Shown one piece after another: positions 34,168 to 41,769 of a stretch of DNA of 64,000 nucleotides (its first letter is position 1; the number at the start of each line of letters is the position of its first letter). The translations under genes were made by a program, and so were the position numbers. The notes beneath the pieces are model-generated. The model did no database searches and was not told the DNA's origin. It saw nothing but the letters and a program-made list of their open reading frames with translations. Source of the stretch: Planctomycetota bacterium (GTDB lineage: Bacteria > Planctomycetota > UBA8742 > UBA2392); contig JAGQRH010000010.1 of assembly GCA_020425605.1 (NCBI GenBank), positions 59,392 to 123,391 of the forward strand, read 5' to 3'.

Positions 34168-34604
34168 TCGACTGCTTCCGCCTTTCCCTTTTCCAACAAT
34201 GCGCGGCGGCGCTGGTATTCCGCCCGCGCCAGAAGCTTGAGGCCGACTTCGCGAATCCTGCGCTGCTGAGACAGCCACGCCCAAGCGAAGTTTGATCCAC
34301 CGAGGCTGAGCAGCACTCCCAACATCGCCCAGTTGCCACGTATCATGCCGTCCTGCGTGCCGTCATAGGCATGATAGCACACAAACAACAGCGATGCCGA
34401 AACCAGAATCGCGCCACCGAGCACGACAGCAGCAACAACCGTCTTGCGTTTGCTGCGGGCGATCAGCATGTGGGCGTGATTCTCGAGCTGGTCGGCGTCG
34501 GCCAGACTGAGCAGCACGGACTCGGCCCTGGTGCGCGCATGCGCCTGCACTGCAGCGTTTAAGCCACTGTCAGTGTACGGCTCAGCGGGGGTGCGGTCCG
34601 GCAT
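34164..34604 (-). CDS. Small membrane protein, first of a coupled pair
   Basis: A 146-residue protein: an N-terminal helix (RTRAESVLLSLADADQLENHAHM), two TM helices (VVAAVVLGGAILVSASLLFVCY and AMLGVLLSLGGSNFAWAWL), and a basic C-terminal coiled coil (RIREVGLKLLARAEYQRRRALLEKGKAEA). ATG 34604 is my choice of start, with no clear ribosome site. Like its partner it resembles small two-TM proteins of unknown role. The downstream start overlaps its stop. Confidence 0.6.
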   Translation of the reverse strand: MPDRTPAEPYTDSGLNAAVQAHARTRAESVLLSLADADQLENHAHMLIARSKRKTVVAAVVLGGAILVSASLLFVCYHAYDGTQDGMIRGNWAMLGVLLSLGGSNFAWAWLSQQRRIREVGLKLLARAEYQRRRALLEKGKAEAVE

Positions 34605-34647
34605 GCAGATATCATACGCCGGCAAGCTGCCCGACTGCCATCAAAGT

Positions 34648-35133
34648 CTAGCGGATGGTCGCGAGCAGGCGGCCCTGGTCGTCGCGAAATACGACTTCGC
34701 CCTTGTCGTCGGTTACCGGATAGGTGAGACGGACCGGCGTGCCGTAGGTCCATTCGTTCATGCGTTCATCCAGCAGCCGGCGTTCTTCGCCGAAATCTTC
34801 CGGCACTGTGGCGCCCTGAAGGACGATCGTTTCGCGCTTGTCGCCGGCCTCGATCACGAGTGTGGCTGAATCCATCCAGCGCAGCACGGTGCCTTCCTGC
34901 GGTGCGGGCTCATCGACCGCAGCCGCATAGTTCGGCTTCCGCGGGCCTTCTGCGTTCGCGCCGGACTCGCTCGATTCGCCGGCGTTGCCCTGTTTGCGCT
35001 CGCTTTCATTCGCGCGCGGGTCTTCGCCGCGCCGGATGGCATCAAGCTCCGAGGGCGTCGGCTCATAGCCAAGCACGGCCATGCAGCCACTGGTAAGCAG
35101 GATCAGGCACAGGCAGGTCAGCGTGCGAATCAT
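34648..35133 (-). CDS. Lipoprotein of unknown function
   Basis: A 161-residue lipoprotein: MIRTLTCLCLILLTSGC with lipobox TSGC (Cys17). A charged, Asn/Glu/Gly-rich linker (about 28-70) follows, then a small beta domain (GTVLRWMDSATLVIEAGDKRETIVLQGATVP, VRLTYPVTDDKGEVVFRDDQGRLL). The last part resembles nuclease-like or micrococcal-nuclease (SNase) beta strands, with the phrase LQGATVPED, but the catalytic residues are not evident. I start at ATG 35133 so that the signal is N-terminal. About 450 bases upstream carry no intact gene. Confidence 0.65.
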   Translation of the reverse strand: MIRTLTCLCLILLTSGCMAVLGYEPTPSELDAIRRGEDPRANESERKQGNAGESSESGANAEGPRKPNYAAAVDEPAPQEGTVLRWMDSATLVIEAGDKRETIVLQGATVPEDFGEERRLLDERMNEWTYGTPVRLTYPVTDDKGEVVFRDDQGRLLATIR

Positions 35134-35296
35134 GCCGGAATGGTATCCGGCGCCTGTCACACGGCAAGCATCGGTACACGGAAACGGCGCCACAAGGGCG
35201 CAGTTTCCGGGGGACAGCCTGGCAACGTCCCACACACCATCGGACCAGCCGGTTCGGCGCAGCCGCCGCCGCCTCTATCGTTTCCATTGCTGACGT

Positions 35297-35457
35297 TCAC
35301 CCCGATCCGGTCACGTTGATGCGGTAGGGCTCGCGCTCGGACGAATCGCCGTGGGGAATCTCGATCACGGCCGAGCGCGCGCCGTTTGCCCTTGCTGCGA
35401 AGTGGTTCGCACGACTGTTCGTCCTCGCATGCCAGACACTTGAGCCAGAACCGGTCA
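35297..35457 (-). pseudogene. Remnant of an exported beta-sandwich (choice-of-anchor D-like) protein
   Basis: The 457-base gap between 35133 and 35590 has no intact gene. On the minus strand it encodes a fragment ending HFAARANGARSAVIEIP and SSEREPYRINVTGSG, followed by a stop. This closing pattern (a Val/Ile strand, then PY-x-I-x-VTG-x-G) is typical of the last strand of choice-of-anchor D/ASPM-SPD-2-Hydin-like repeats in large exported proteins. There is no upstream continuation, start or ribosome site, so I read it as a decayed gene end. The rest of the gap shows nothing recognisable. Confidence 0.35.
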
Positions 35458-35589
35458 TGTCGCCCGTGGTGGCGGGGTGCCGATCTCGGCTGGCGTGCCG
35501 GGTATCAGATCCACGCCGTGGTGCGATGCAAACCGTGTGCCAGGACGTAAACGGCCAACTCCGGTGCGCAGCGCTACCGGATGGGAACG

Positions 35590-37047
35590 TCAGGCGTCGC
35601 GGCCGTAGCGCTGCAGGTACTCTTCCATCCGGCACTTCCGTCGAGTGGAGTCGCTGGTCATGTAGCGAACTTTGCCGAACACGGGGCGTTCCGGCCCCCA
35701 TGCGCGATCGAACTGGCCAAGGCACCACATGATTCCGCTGTAGCTATTTGGGTCCCGTCCATCGAGCGCGTACTTGTTGTTCAGATGCACCATGAACTCC
35801 AGCGCCTGCTGTGGTGATTCCGTCCAGTGGAGGATCTTCTTGCCCCAGAGCATCCGAAGGTAGTTGTGGATGCGGCCTTCATGCAGCAACTGCCGCTGCG
35901 CGGCATTCCAGACTTCGTCGTGGGTCTGGGCAGCTTCGAACTGCTCCAGCGTGTAGATGTACGGCCGTTTGTCGTATGCGTGGCGAGCAAGCGTAGTGCG
36001 GGCGAAGTCCGGCAGGCTGTCGAAGCTGCCGTAGTCTTCCGGATGCTTGTGGCACCACTGAAAGCCAAGCTCACGCCAGGTTACGACCTGGTCCATGAAC
36101 GCTTCGCCGTTGGCGCTCATCCCCCACCAGCCGCGGCGGCCATCCGTCTTTCCTGTGAGCTTGGAGACGTCCCAGCCTTCACGGCCTGCCATTGTCTCCA
36201 GCACTTCAAAAACGCTCAGGTGCCCGAAGTGCAACCGGGCCGAAACGCCGCTGGTGACATCATGATCCGGGTGATTGCGCTCCTCCTCATAGACTCCGAA
36301 TTGCCGGTCGATCCACGCGTTCAGATGAACGCTGGCAGCTTCGCAGCCGCCGGGCGTTGCTGCTGTGGGCACATCGTGGTCGATTGGCAGCAAAGACAGA
36401 TCCTGCAGCGCCTGAAAGTCCGCCGCCGGCCAGCGTTTCAAGACAGTCGACGGAAGCTCAACTGCCGGCAGCTGAACTCCGCCCAGCGGATCAGGAGCCG
36501 GCAGTTGCTCCAGGTGCGGGCGCAGTTCTTTCTGCAGATGGCGGCGGAACGAATGAGCAACGCTGAAGTGGCGCTCCGCGGAGTGCAGGGGCAGAAGTCC
36601 GTTGCTGTCCACCTTCTCCAGCCGGACGTCGATCGCATCAGCCGCCGCTTCCACCATGTGCGGCAGGAAGAAGCAAGGATACTCGTCGGTGACCACACAG
36701 ACTGCCTCCGCGGCCAGAGCTCCCAGCAGCCCCTTCGACGCGCCGGTTGAGGACTCCACGTACGGATAGTACTTCGCCGGTGCTTTGCTGAAGGCACGCC
36801 CGTTTGCCTGCATGCCGTCGATGACGAAGCGGTGCAGTCGATCATTGGCCCATTGGTAGTCGCAGCGAAGCGGCTCGAAAATCACCAGGCCGACGTCATG
36901 CCTCCGGGCCAGCTCAACCGCTCGCTGAAGCCCGAAATTGTGGCGGGGACGGCGGGCAGCGATCATCCAATACAGCACGTAGCGCCCACTCGCGCGCATG
37001 GGCGCGTTATTGCAGGCTTGCATGCGGATTTCCGGCACACTGGTCAT
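35590..37047 (-). CDS. phrB: Class II CPD photolyase
   Basis: A 485-residue flavoenzyme that uses near-UV or blue light to split cyclobutane pyrimidine dimers. The N-terminal antenna domain begins YVLYWMIAARRPRHNFGLQRAVELA. The FAD domain has FGHLSVFEV, DQVVTWRELGFQWC, GRIHNYLRMLWGKKIL and the class II signature ALDGRDPNSYSGIMWCLGQFDRAWG, cited as GRDPNSYSGIMWC. The end MTSDSTRRKCRMEEYLQRYG is also typical. Class II enzymes occur in plants, animals and scattered bacteria. The real start could also be a Met nearer residue 17; SD signals are weak. Confidence 0.95.
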   Translation of the reverse strand: MTSVPEIRMQACNNAPMRASGRYVLYWMIAARRPRHNFGLQRAVELARRHDVGLVIFEPLRCDYQWANDRLHRFVIDGMQANGRAFSKAPAKYYPYVESSTGASKGLLGALAAEAVCVVTDEYPCFFLPHMVEAAADAIDVRLEKVDSNGLLPLHSAERHFSVAHSFRRHLQKELRPHLEQLPAPDPLGGVQLPAVELPSTVLKRWPAADFQALQDLSLLPIDHDVPTAATPGGCEAASVHLNAWIDRQFGVYEEERNHPDHDVTSGVSARLHFGHLSVFEVLETMAGREGWDVSKLTGKTDGRRGWWGMSANGEAFMDQVVTWRELGFQWCHKHPEDYGSFDSLPDFARTTLARHAYDKRPYIYTLEQFEAAQTHDEVWNAAQRQLLHEGRIHNYLRMLWGKKILHWTESPQQALEFMVHLNNKYALDGRDPNSYSGIMWCLGQFDRAWGPERPVFGKVRYMTSDSTRRKCRMEEYLQRYGRDA

Positions 37048-37152
37048 TCGTTGACTACTACCACACGCGGCACTTGTTCGGCACTGGCTCGCGCACTAGC
37101 ATGACGCCCCCCAACGACAGAGCCAGTCGGCGAGACGATCTGGAGCCACGAC

Positions 37153-37761
37153 ATGCAACGTCCCCTGCTAGTCATCGACGTCCAGCGCGGAAACATCAGC
37201 GAATACAATCGCTTCATTCCCAATGGCATCGCCAGCATCATCAAGGCCGAGCTCTTCAACCCCATCATCTTCACCCGCTACGTCAACACGCCCGACAGTC
37301 CCGCCCGCCTGTTCCTCGAAACAGAGGAAATGAGTGACTTCGGCTCGGCGGGGATGGAATCCAAGATCTCCGAAGTGATGGGCGCCAAGGCGCCCGGGCT
37401 TGACACGATGGGCATCACGGAGCTGCCGGATGGCTATGGCGCGAAGCGATACCTGCTGACCCGAAATGTCTACTCGGCCGTCACGGCAGACTTCGAGGAA
37501 TTGCTGGCTGAGCTGGACCTGGACAACACGGGCATGTACCTCGTCGGGGCAGACACCGAGTCTTCGATCATGAAGACCGTGCTGGACTTGTTCGAGCGCA
37601 CGATCGAGCCGATTGTGCTGGCAGAATTCTGCGGCAGCCATCGCGGCCTTGGCAACCACGAGAAAGCCCTGACCCTGCTGAAAGAGCTGATCGGGCCGGA
37701 ACGCGTGGTCAGCGACTACATGCCGCTGCGCCACCGCTGGGAACGCGCCAAGAACATGTAA
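37153..37761 (+). CDS. Isochorismatase-fold protein with Ser in place of the catalytic Cys
   Basis: A 202-residue cysteine-hydrolase-family protein. The N-terminal catalytic Asp is kept (LLVIDVQRGN), and LVGADTESSIMKTVLDLF aligns with the family's GxxTDxCVxxTxxDA segment, where the nucleophilic Cys is replaced by Ser. The remainder (IVLAEFCGSHRGLGNHEKALTLLKELIG) follows the family. So hydrolysis by a Cys nucleophile seems excluded unless Ser substitutes; it may be a binding or regulatory protein. It stands alone between photolyase and a thioredoxin-like gene. ATG 37153 has GGAG upstream. Confidence 0.78.
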   Translation: MQRPLLVIDVQRGNISEYNRFIPNGIASIIKAELFNPIIFTRYVNTPDSPARLFLETEEMSDFGSAGMESKISEVMGAKAPGLDTMGITELPDGYGAKRYLLTRNVYSAVTADFEELLAELDLDNTGMYLVGADTESSIMKTVLDLFERTIEPIVLAEFCGSHRGLGNHEKALTLLKELIGPERVVSDYMPLRHRWERAKNM

Positions 37762-37782
37762 GGCTTTCAGCTGCAGTATCTT

Positions 37783-37810
37783 GCGGGGACGCGCACGCGC
37801 GTCCCCGCTT
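37783..37810 (+). terminator. Terminator hairpin after the isochorismatase-like gene
   Basis: GCGGGGACGC, loop of six, GCGTCCCCGC, then TTGCATTTG: a 10-bp stem. Confidence 0.75.
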
Positions 37811-37910
37811 GCATTTGCGCGCATGTCCGCCGGGTTTCGAGCGCTTTTCCTTAACTTCGCGGGGGTCGTCCGGGTACCATCGTCAACGAGGACAATCGCA
37901 GGGAGGAACC

Positions 37911-38813
37911 ATGTTTCGAATCATTTCGCTCACCGCCATTGGTGTTGGTCTGTTCGCATTATTCGGCATTGCCGGCAGCCCGGTATTCGCGGGTGGCGTC
38001 GCCCGTGGCGCGCTGAACAAGAACAAGTACGGCGGCAAGAACGGCAAGATTGAAGCCTGGCAAAAGAAGGGCGGCAAGAAGACACACGGCGGCGGCTACG
38101 ACAGCGTGCCCAAGGAAGAACGCATCGTCTGGTTCGTGCCAGACGCCGAAGTTTTTGAAGCGGCGGCCAAAGACAAGCAGCCGGTGATTCTGTACTTCCC
38201 CGAAGAAGACCTCGACATGATGGACGCGAGCGTCGAGCTCAGCGGTCCGGACATCATGAAGGTGAGTGACGACAGCGCACTCTTCATCATGATCGAGTAC
38301 AACGCTGACCGCACGCCCAGCTTCAATGACGGCTCGAAGATTCCGACCAGCAAGTTCCTGAGCCCCAACCTCTCGCGCGACTACAACGTCGCGAAGACGC
38401 CGACGTTTATTGTGTGCGACTGGTACGGCAACGAGTATGAGCGCTACACAAAGATCCCGACTGAAAAGGACATGCTGAAGAAGATTGAGGCAGTGACCTC
38501 GGAGATGGAGAAGCAGGACAAGAAGCTCGCCACCACGCTAGAAGAGGCGAAGAAGGCCCTGGAAGCCAAAGAGCTCAAGGACTTCTTCAAGGCCGCACTC
38601 AAGAACCTGAAGACTGGGGTCATCGGGCTCGCTTCGGCCGAAGAGACCATCAAGCTGTACCGCCAGGTTTGCGATGACGCGCGCGACGAAGTCGAAAAGA
38701 TCCTCGACGACCGGCCGGAAGACGGCCAATCCCGCCTGAAAGACATGTCAAAGATCTACAAGGACACCGATGTCGAGAAAGATATCGATGACGCACTCGA
38801 CATCCTGAAGTAG
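37911..38813 (+). CDS. Exported thioredoxin-fold protein without a CxxC
   Basis: A 300-residue protein with signal peptide (FRIISLTAIGVGLFALFGIAGSPVFAGG) and strong ribosome site GGGAGGA before ATG 37911. Residues about 75-190 follow a thioredoxin fold: AKDKQPVILYFPEEDLDMMDASVEL in place of WCxxC, and the cis-Pro strand AKTPTFIVCDWYGNEYERY. The CxxC is absent, so it is not a disulfide oxidoreductase. The rest is a charged helical region (EAVTSEMEKQDKKLATTLEEAKKALEAK) that looks like a coiled coil. Function unknown; other proteins with the same plan in planctomycetes are annotated only as thioredoxin-like. Confidence 0.68.
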   Translation: MFRIISLTAIGVGLFALFGIAGSPVFAGGVARGALNKNKYGGKNGKIEAWQKKGGKKTHGGGYDSVPKEERIVWFVPDAEVFEAAAKDKQPVILYFPEEDLDMMDASVELSGPDIMKVSDDSALFIMIEYNADRTPSFNDGSKIPTSKFLSPNLSRDYNVAKTPTFIVCDWYGNEYERYTKIPTEKDMLKKIEAVTSEMEKQDKKLATTLEEAKKALEAKELKDFFKAALKNLKTGVIGLASAEETIKLYRQVCDDARDEVEKILDDRPEDGQSRLKDMSKIYKDTDVEKDIDDALDILK

Positions 38814-38850
38814 CTCTCGACGTCGTAAATGAAACAATTTCAAGCATTTC

Positions 38851-38880
38851 GGGGGACGGCCTTGGCCGTCCCCCGTGTTT
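38851..38880 (+). terminator. Terminator hairpin
   Basis: GGGGGACGGCC, loop TT, GGCCGTCCCCC followed by GTGTTTC: an 11-bp perfect stem about 38 bases after the thioredoxin-fold gene. Confidence 0.8.
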
Positions 38881-38984
38881 CATCTTCGTGCCAGTAATTT
38901 GGCGGCGATGGCGCTTGCTTCACGGGGTAGACTTCTTCCGTCTTGAAGGGAAGCGCGCCCCGGCGTGCAGAGGGAGAGGACAAG

Positions 38985-39755
38985 ATGCGTAAACTGATCG
39001 CACCCATGCTTCTGATCGTGCCGATGCTGGCCTTGAGCGCCTGCCATCCTGAGACAGTCCGGGTTCACCACAGCGACGGTCCAAAGAACTACGTGCCAAG
39101 TGGCGGGCTGAATTGGGGCCTGTTCAATTACTTCGAGCACGACTTCGCGACACGCGACATCAGCTCAAGCGCTGACCAGGACGGCTTCGAGTTCCAGCTT
39201 GCTCAAGACAGCGTCGTCGTGATCACCACGACGGGGCAGGGCGGCTTCGACGCGTTTCTAGATCTGTACGACGACAACTTCGACTTCATCACCGGTGACG
39301 ATGATGGCGGCCCGGGCGGCGATGCTGTAATCGTCGGCACGCTGGGCGCCGGAGGCTACTTTGTGGTCGTAGGCGGCAGCGGCGCAAGCACCGGAAGCTA
39401 CGACATCGACATCAGCGTTGAGCCCCTGGGCGGAGCAGACTTCGGCCAGATGTTCCCCAACGACAGCTTTGTCGACAACGGCGGCGTGATGGACGATGCC
39501 TTCGACGTGGACAGCTACTTTTTCACCGTCTACGGCAACGTCAGCGCGGACATCACCATGACTACCACCGCAGGTGCGCTGGACCCGAACCTAGAACTGG
39601 TTGATGAATACGGCACGGTCATCCTGTTCAACGACCCAGCCGGCTCCGCCGACCCGGACGCCCTGGGCATCAGCCTGACCCCGGGCACCTACATCGTCCG
39701 AATCGGTACCAGCAGCGGCGCCGGCGACTACAGCCTCCAAATCGACATCAACTAG
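38985..39755 (+). CDS. Lipoprotein with two PPC-type beta-sandwich domains
   Basis: A 256-residue lipoprotein (MLLIVPMLALSAC, lipobox LSAC). Two similar domains follow, each like the pre-peptidase C-terminal (PPC) domain: first DGFEFQLAQDSVVVITTTGQGGFDAFLDLYD to TGSYDIDISV, then DVDSYFFTVYGNVSADITMTTTAG to AGDYSLQIDIN. Repeated patterns such as GAGGYFVVVGGS and TPGTYIVRIGTS mark the strand before the end. PPC domains bind carbohydrate or aid secretion in large enzymes, but here they are the whole protein, with acidic Asp clusters that could bind Ca2+. ATG 38985 has GGGAGAGGA upstream. Confidence 0.8.
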   Translation: MRKLIAPMLLIVPMLALSACHPETVRVHHSDGPKNYVPSGGLNWGLFNYFEHDFATRDISSSADQDGFEFQLAQDSVVVITTTGQGGFDAFLDLYDDNFDFITGDDDGGPGGDAVIVGTLGAGGYFVVVGGSGASTGSYDIDISVEPLGGADFGQMFPNDSFVDNGGVMDDAFDVDSYFFTVYGNVSADITMTTTAGALDPNLELVDEYGTVILFNDPAGSADPDALGISLTPGTYIVRIGTSSGAGDYSLQIDIN

Positions 39756-39772
39756 GCATGGCAAACACCCAG

Positions 39773-39799
39773 GCCCCCGCGATCCTGCGGGGGCTTTTC
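39773..39799 (+). terminator. Rho-independent terminator
   Basis: GCCCCCGC, loop GATCCT, GCGGGGGC, then TTTTC, 18 bases after the PPC lipoprotein stop. Confidence 0.88.
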
Positions 39800-39878
39800 A
39801 ATTGGGGCCTTGAATGCGCCTTTTCAAAGGCGGTTCAGCCGCTAACATCCGGGCCCACAGTCCAAACGGTGCGAATGC

Positions 39879-40568
39879 ATGGAGCCTAAAGAAGCCTGCG
39901 TCAGGGCACGCCAACTCGCGCTTGCAGGCAACCTGCAAGGCGCGATTGATGTGCTGGACCCGATCCTTGAAGAGTTCCGCGAATTTGGCCCGGCCTACAC
40001 CCTGCACGCGCGTGTGTTTCTTATGGCCGGCGATGCCGCCCAGCCGCTGATTGATCTCGACGCAGCCGAGTGGGCCAACAACGAATACGGCACCACCGAC
40101 GACCAACTCGCTGTAACCGAATTACGTGCACTGACTTACGCCGTGCGAACCATTTATGCGGGCAAGCAGGAAGTGGCCCAGTGCCGTGCGGCAATCGAAG
40201 ACCTGATGCGCCACAGGGCCACGCCGCAGACGTGGTGGTTCCTGCCGGCCGCGTGCTATGAGCTTGGCTACAAGGAAAAGGAAGCGGCGGAGTGGGTAGA
40301 GAAGTTGAACAACTTCCCCACCTTGAAGTCGGCCGCGAGCTTCTTTTTCAAGAAGAGCGGCGGGCTTACGCAGCTGCTGGCGATGCCAAAGAACCCCGAA
40401 GAGCTGTTGCCGGTGCATTACGCCCGTCACTACCGCGCCAAGCGTGAGGGCGACCTCAAGGGCTCTGAAAAGTACCGCAAGCGGATGGCGGACCTGATTG
40501 CGCCTGCCGACCCATGGGGAATCATTGACCTGTATGCGTCCGGCGCGGTGCATGTTGCCGCTGTCTGA
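39879..40568 (+). CDS. TPR-like protein of unknown function
   Basis: A 229-residue soluble helical protein. The first 60 residues have a TPR-like repeat (ARQLALAGNLQGAIDVLDPILEEFREFGPAYTLHARVFLMAGD), and helical pairs continue (TELRALTYAVRTIYAG, QTWWFLPAACYELGYKEKEAAEWVEKL). There is no signal peptide or TM. It precedes rpmB by 69 bases on the same strand. Likely a protein-interaction scaffold; no partner is suggested by context. Confidence 0.62.
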   Translation: MEPKEACVRARQLALAGNLQGAIDVLDPILEEFREFGPAYTLHARVFLMAGDAAQPLIDLDAAEWANNEYGTTDDQLAVTELRALTYAVRTIYAGKQEVAQCRAAIEDLMRHRATPQTWWFLPAACYELGYKEKEAAEWVEKLNNFPTLKSAASFFFKKSGGLTQLLAMPKNPEELLPVHYARHYRAKREGDLKGSEKYRKRMADLIAPADPWGIIDLYASGAVHVAAV

Positions 40569-40637
40569 CCCCTTGACGCTACGGCATTGGGCGGTACTGT
40601 TTCCCGCCCGCCGAAAGGGCGGTAGTAGGAGAAGAGC

Positions 40638-40892
40638 ATGTCCCGAGTCTGTGAACTGTGCGGCAAGACAACCCACGCCGGCGGCAGCATCAGCCGTCGC
40701 GGCCTTGCCAAGAAGAAGGGCGGCGTCGGCAGCCGCGTGATCGCGCGTAACAAGCGCATCTTCCGCCCGAACCTCAAGACCGTCCGCGCCTGGATCAACA
40801 ACGGCGTGAAGCGCATCACGGTATGTACCGGGTGCCTGCAGGCCGGCAAAGTCACCAAGCCGCCAGCGCGCGAGTACAGCAAGGCCGAATAG
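40638..40892 (+). CDS. rpmB: Ribosomal protein bL28, zinc-binding form
   Basis: An 84-residue 50S subunit protein: SRVCELCGKTTHAGGSISRRGLAKKKGG, then RIFRPNLKTVRAWINNGVKRITVCTGCLQAGKV. Two CxxC pairs (CELC and CTGC) make this the zinc-binding C+ form. Under zinc limitation many bacteria use a cysteine-free copy instead; none is in this window. ATG 40638 has AGGAGAAG upstream. A strong terminator follows. Confidence 0.95.
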   Translation: MSRVCELCGKTTHAGGSISRRGLAKKKGGVGSRVIARNKRIFRPNLKTVRAWINNGVKRITVCTGCLQAGKVTKPPAREYSKAE

Positions 40893-40909
40893 CAACCACT
40901 TGAGCTTCG

Positions 40910-40936
40910 AACGCCCGCCGTGAATCGGCGGGCGTT
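40910..40936 (+). terminator. Terminator after rpmB
   Basis: AACGCCCGCCG, loop TGAAT, CGGCGGGCGTT, then TGCATTGG: an 11-bp stem between rpmB and the convergent tmk, probably used from both sides. Confidence 0.85.
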
Positions 40937-40951
40937 TGCATTGGCGGCAAA

Positions 40952-41674
40952 CTAGGAAGCCGAATAGCGCTTGGCGTCAATCACTTCGCGCGGATTGGTT
41001 CGCAAATCAAGCTCGGCCAGTATCTCGTCACGAAGCTCTTCCGGCGTCTTGTCGATCCACTCCGGTTTGGCCTTGCGGCGAACGGGCAGGCGGAACACGA
41101 AGTTGCCCTTGATCTGCTTGTACCGACGGCGGATCTGCTGCAGAAAATTCAACTTCTCGGTGCTCTGGGGCGCGTCGCCGTCCGCGAACATGTACTTCTG
41201 CCCCGGCTGGCCTACCCAGCGCTGGCCCAGCCCCAGACTGCGCTTTCGTGTGCGCGCCAGTCCGAAGCGCGGCGCGATGTCGAGAATCACCAGCAGGTCC
41301 GGCGTTGGATGCCAGCCTTCGTGGCGCTTTAGGATCTCGCGCGGCGGGATACCCATCGCACCCTGATAGACGAGAGTGCTGTACATGCTGCGGTCCTGCA
41401 CCACGTCGCAGCCGTTCTCCAGCGCCGGCTTCACGATCGTGTCGATGTTCATGCGCCGGTCGGTGACGAACATCCCCAGCCATTCCCACGGCGAGGCCTT
41501 GAAGCCCGGCGTGGACAGCCGCTCGAGGATCAGCTTCCCGCTTGGCAAACTGGTTGGCTCATGCGAAGTCAGAACCTGCCGACCGCGCGCCGCCAAAGCA
41601 TCTGCAACCAACTTCACGAGCGTGGATTTGCCCGTGCCGTCGATGCCCTCAATGATGATGAAGCGACCCTTCAT
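40952..41674 (-). CDS. tmk: Thymidylate kinase
   Basis: A 240-residue P-loop kinase that converts dTMP to dTDP. Walker A is IIIEGIDGTGKSTL, the DR motif lies in VVQDRSMYSTLVYQG and an upstream segment has TDRRMNIDTIVKP. The lid region is unusually long and basic (ARTRKRSLGLGQRWVGQPGQ), and the C-terminus has more Arg and Lys than typical (RRRYKQIKGNFVFRLPVRRKAKPEW). Standard enzymes are about 205-215 residues. It is the only nucleotide metabolism gene in the window. Confidence 0.88.
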   Translation of the reverse strand: MKGRFIIIEGIDGTGKSTLVKLVADALAARGRQVLTSHEPTSLPSGKLILERLSTPGFKASPWEWLGMFVTDRRMNIDTIVKPALENGCDVVQDRSMYSTLVYQGAMGIPPREILKRHEGWHPTPDLLVILDIAPRFGLARTRKRSLGLGQRWVGQPGQKYMFADGDAPQSTEKLNFLQQIRRRYKQIKGNFVFRLPVRRKAKPEWIDKTPEELRDEILAELDLRTNPREVIDAKRYSAS

Positions 41675-41769
41675 GATGGCCCGAGGTTAGAGGGCAAGAG
41701 CCGTCGATGCCAGAGCAGGAACCCGCCAGCCGTCGCCAGGTCCCCGACACCTGAAACCCGATCTCTGGA

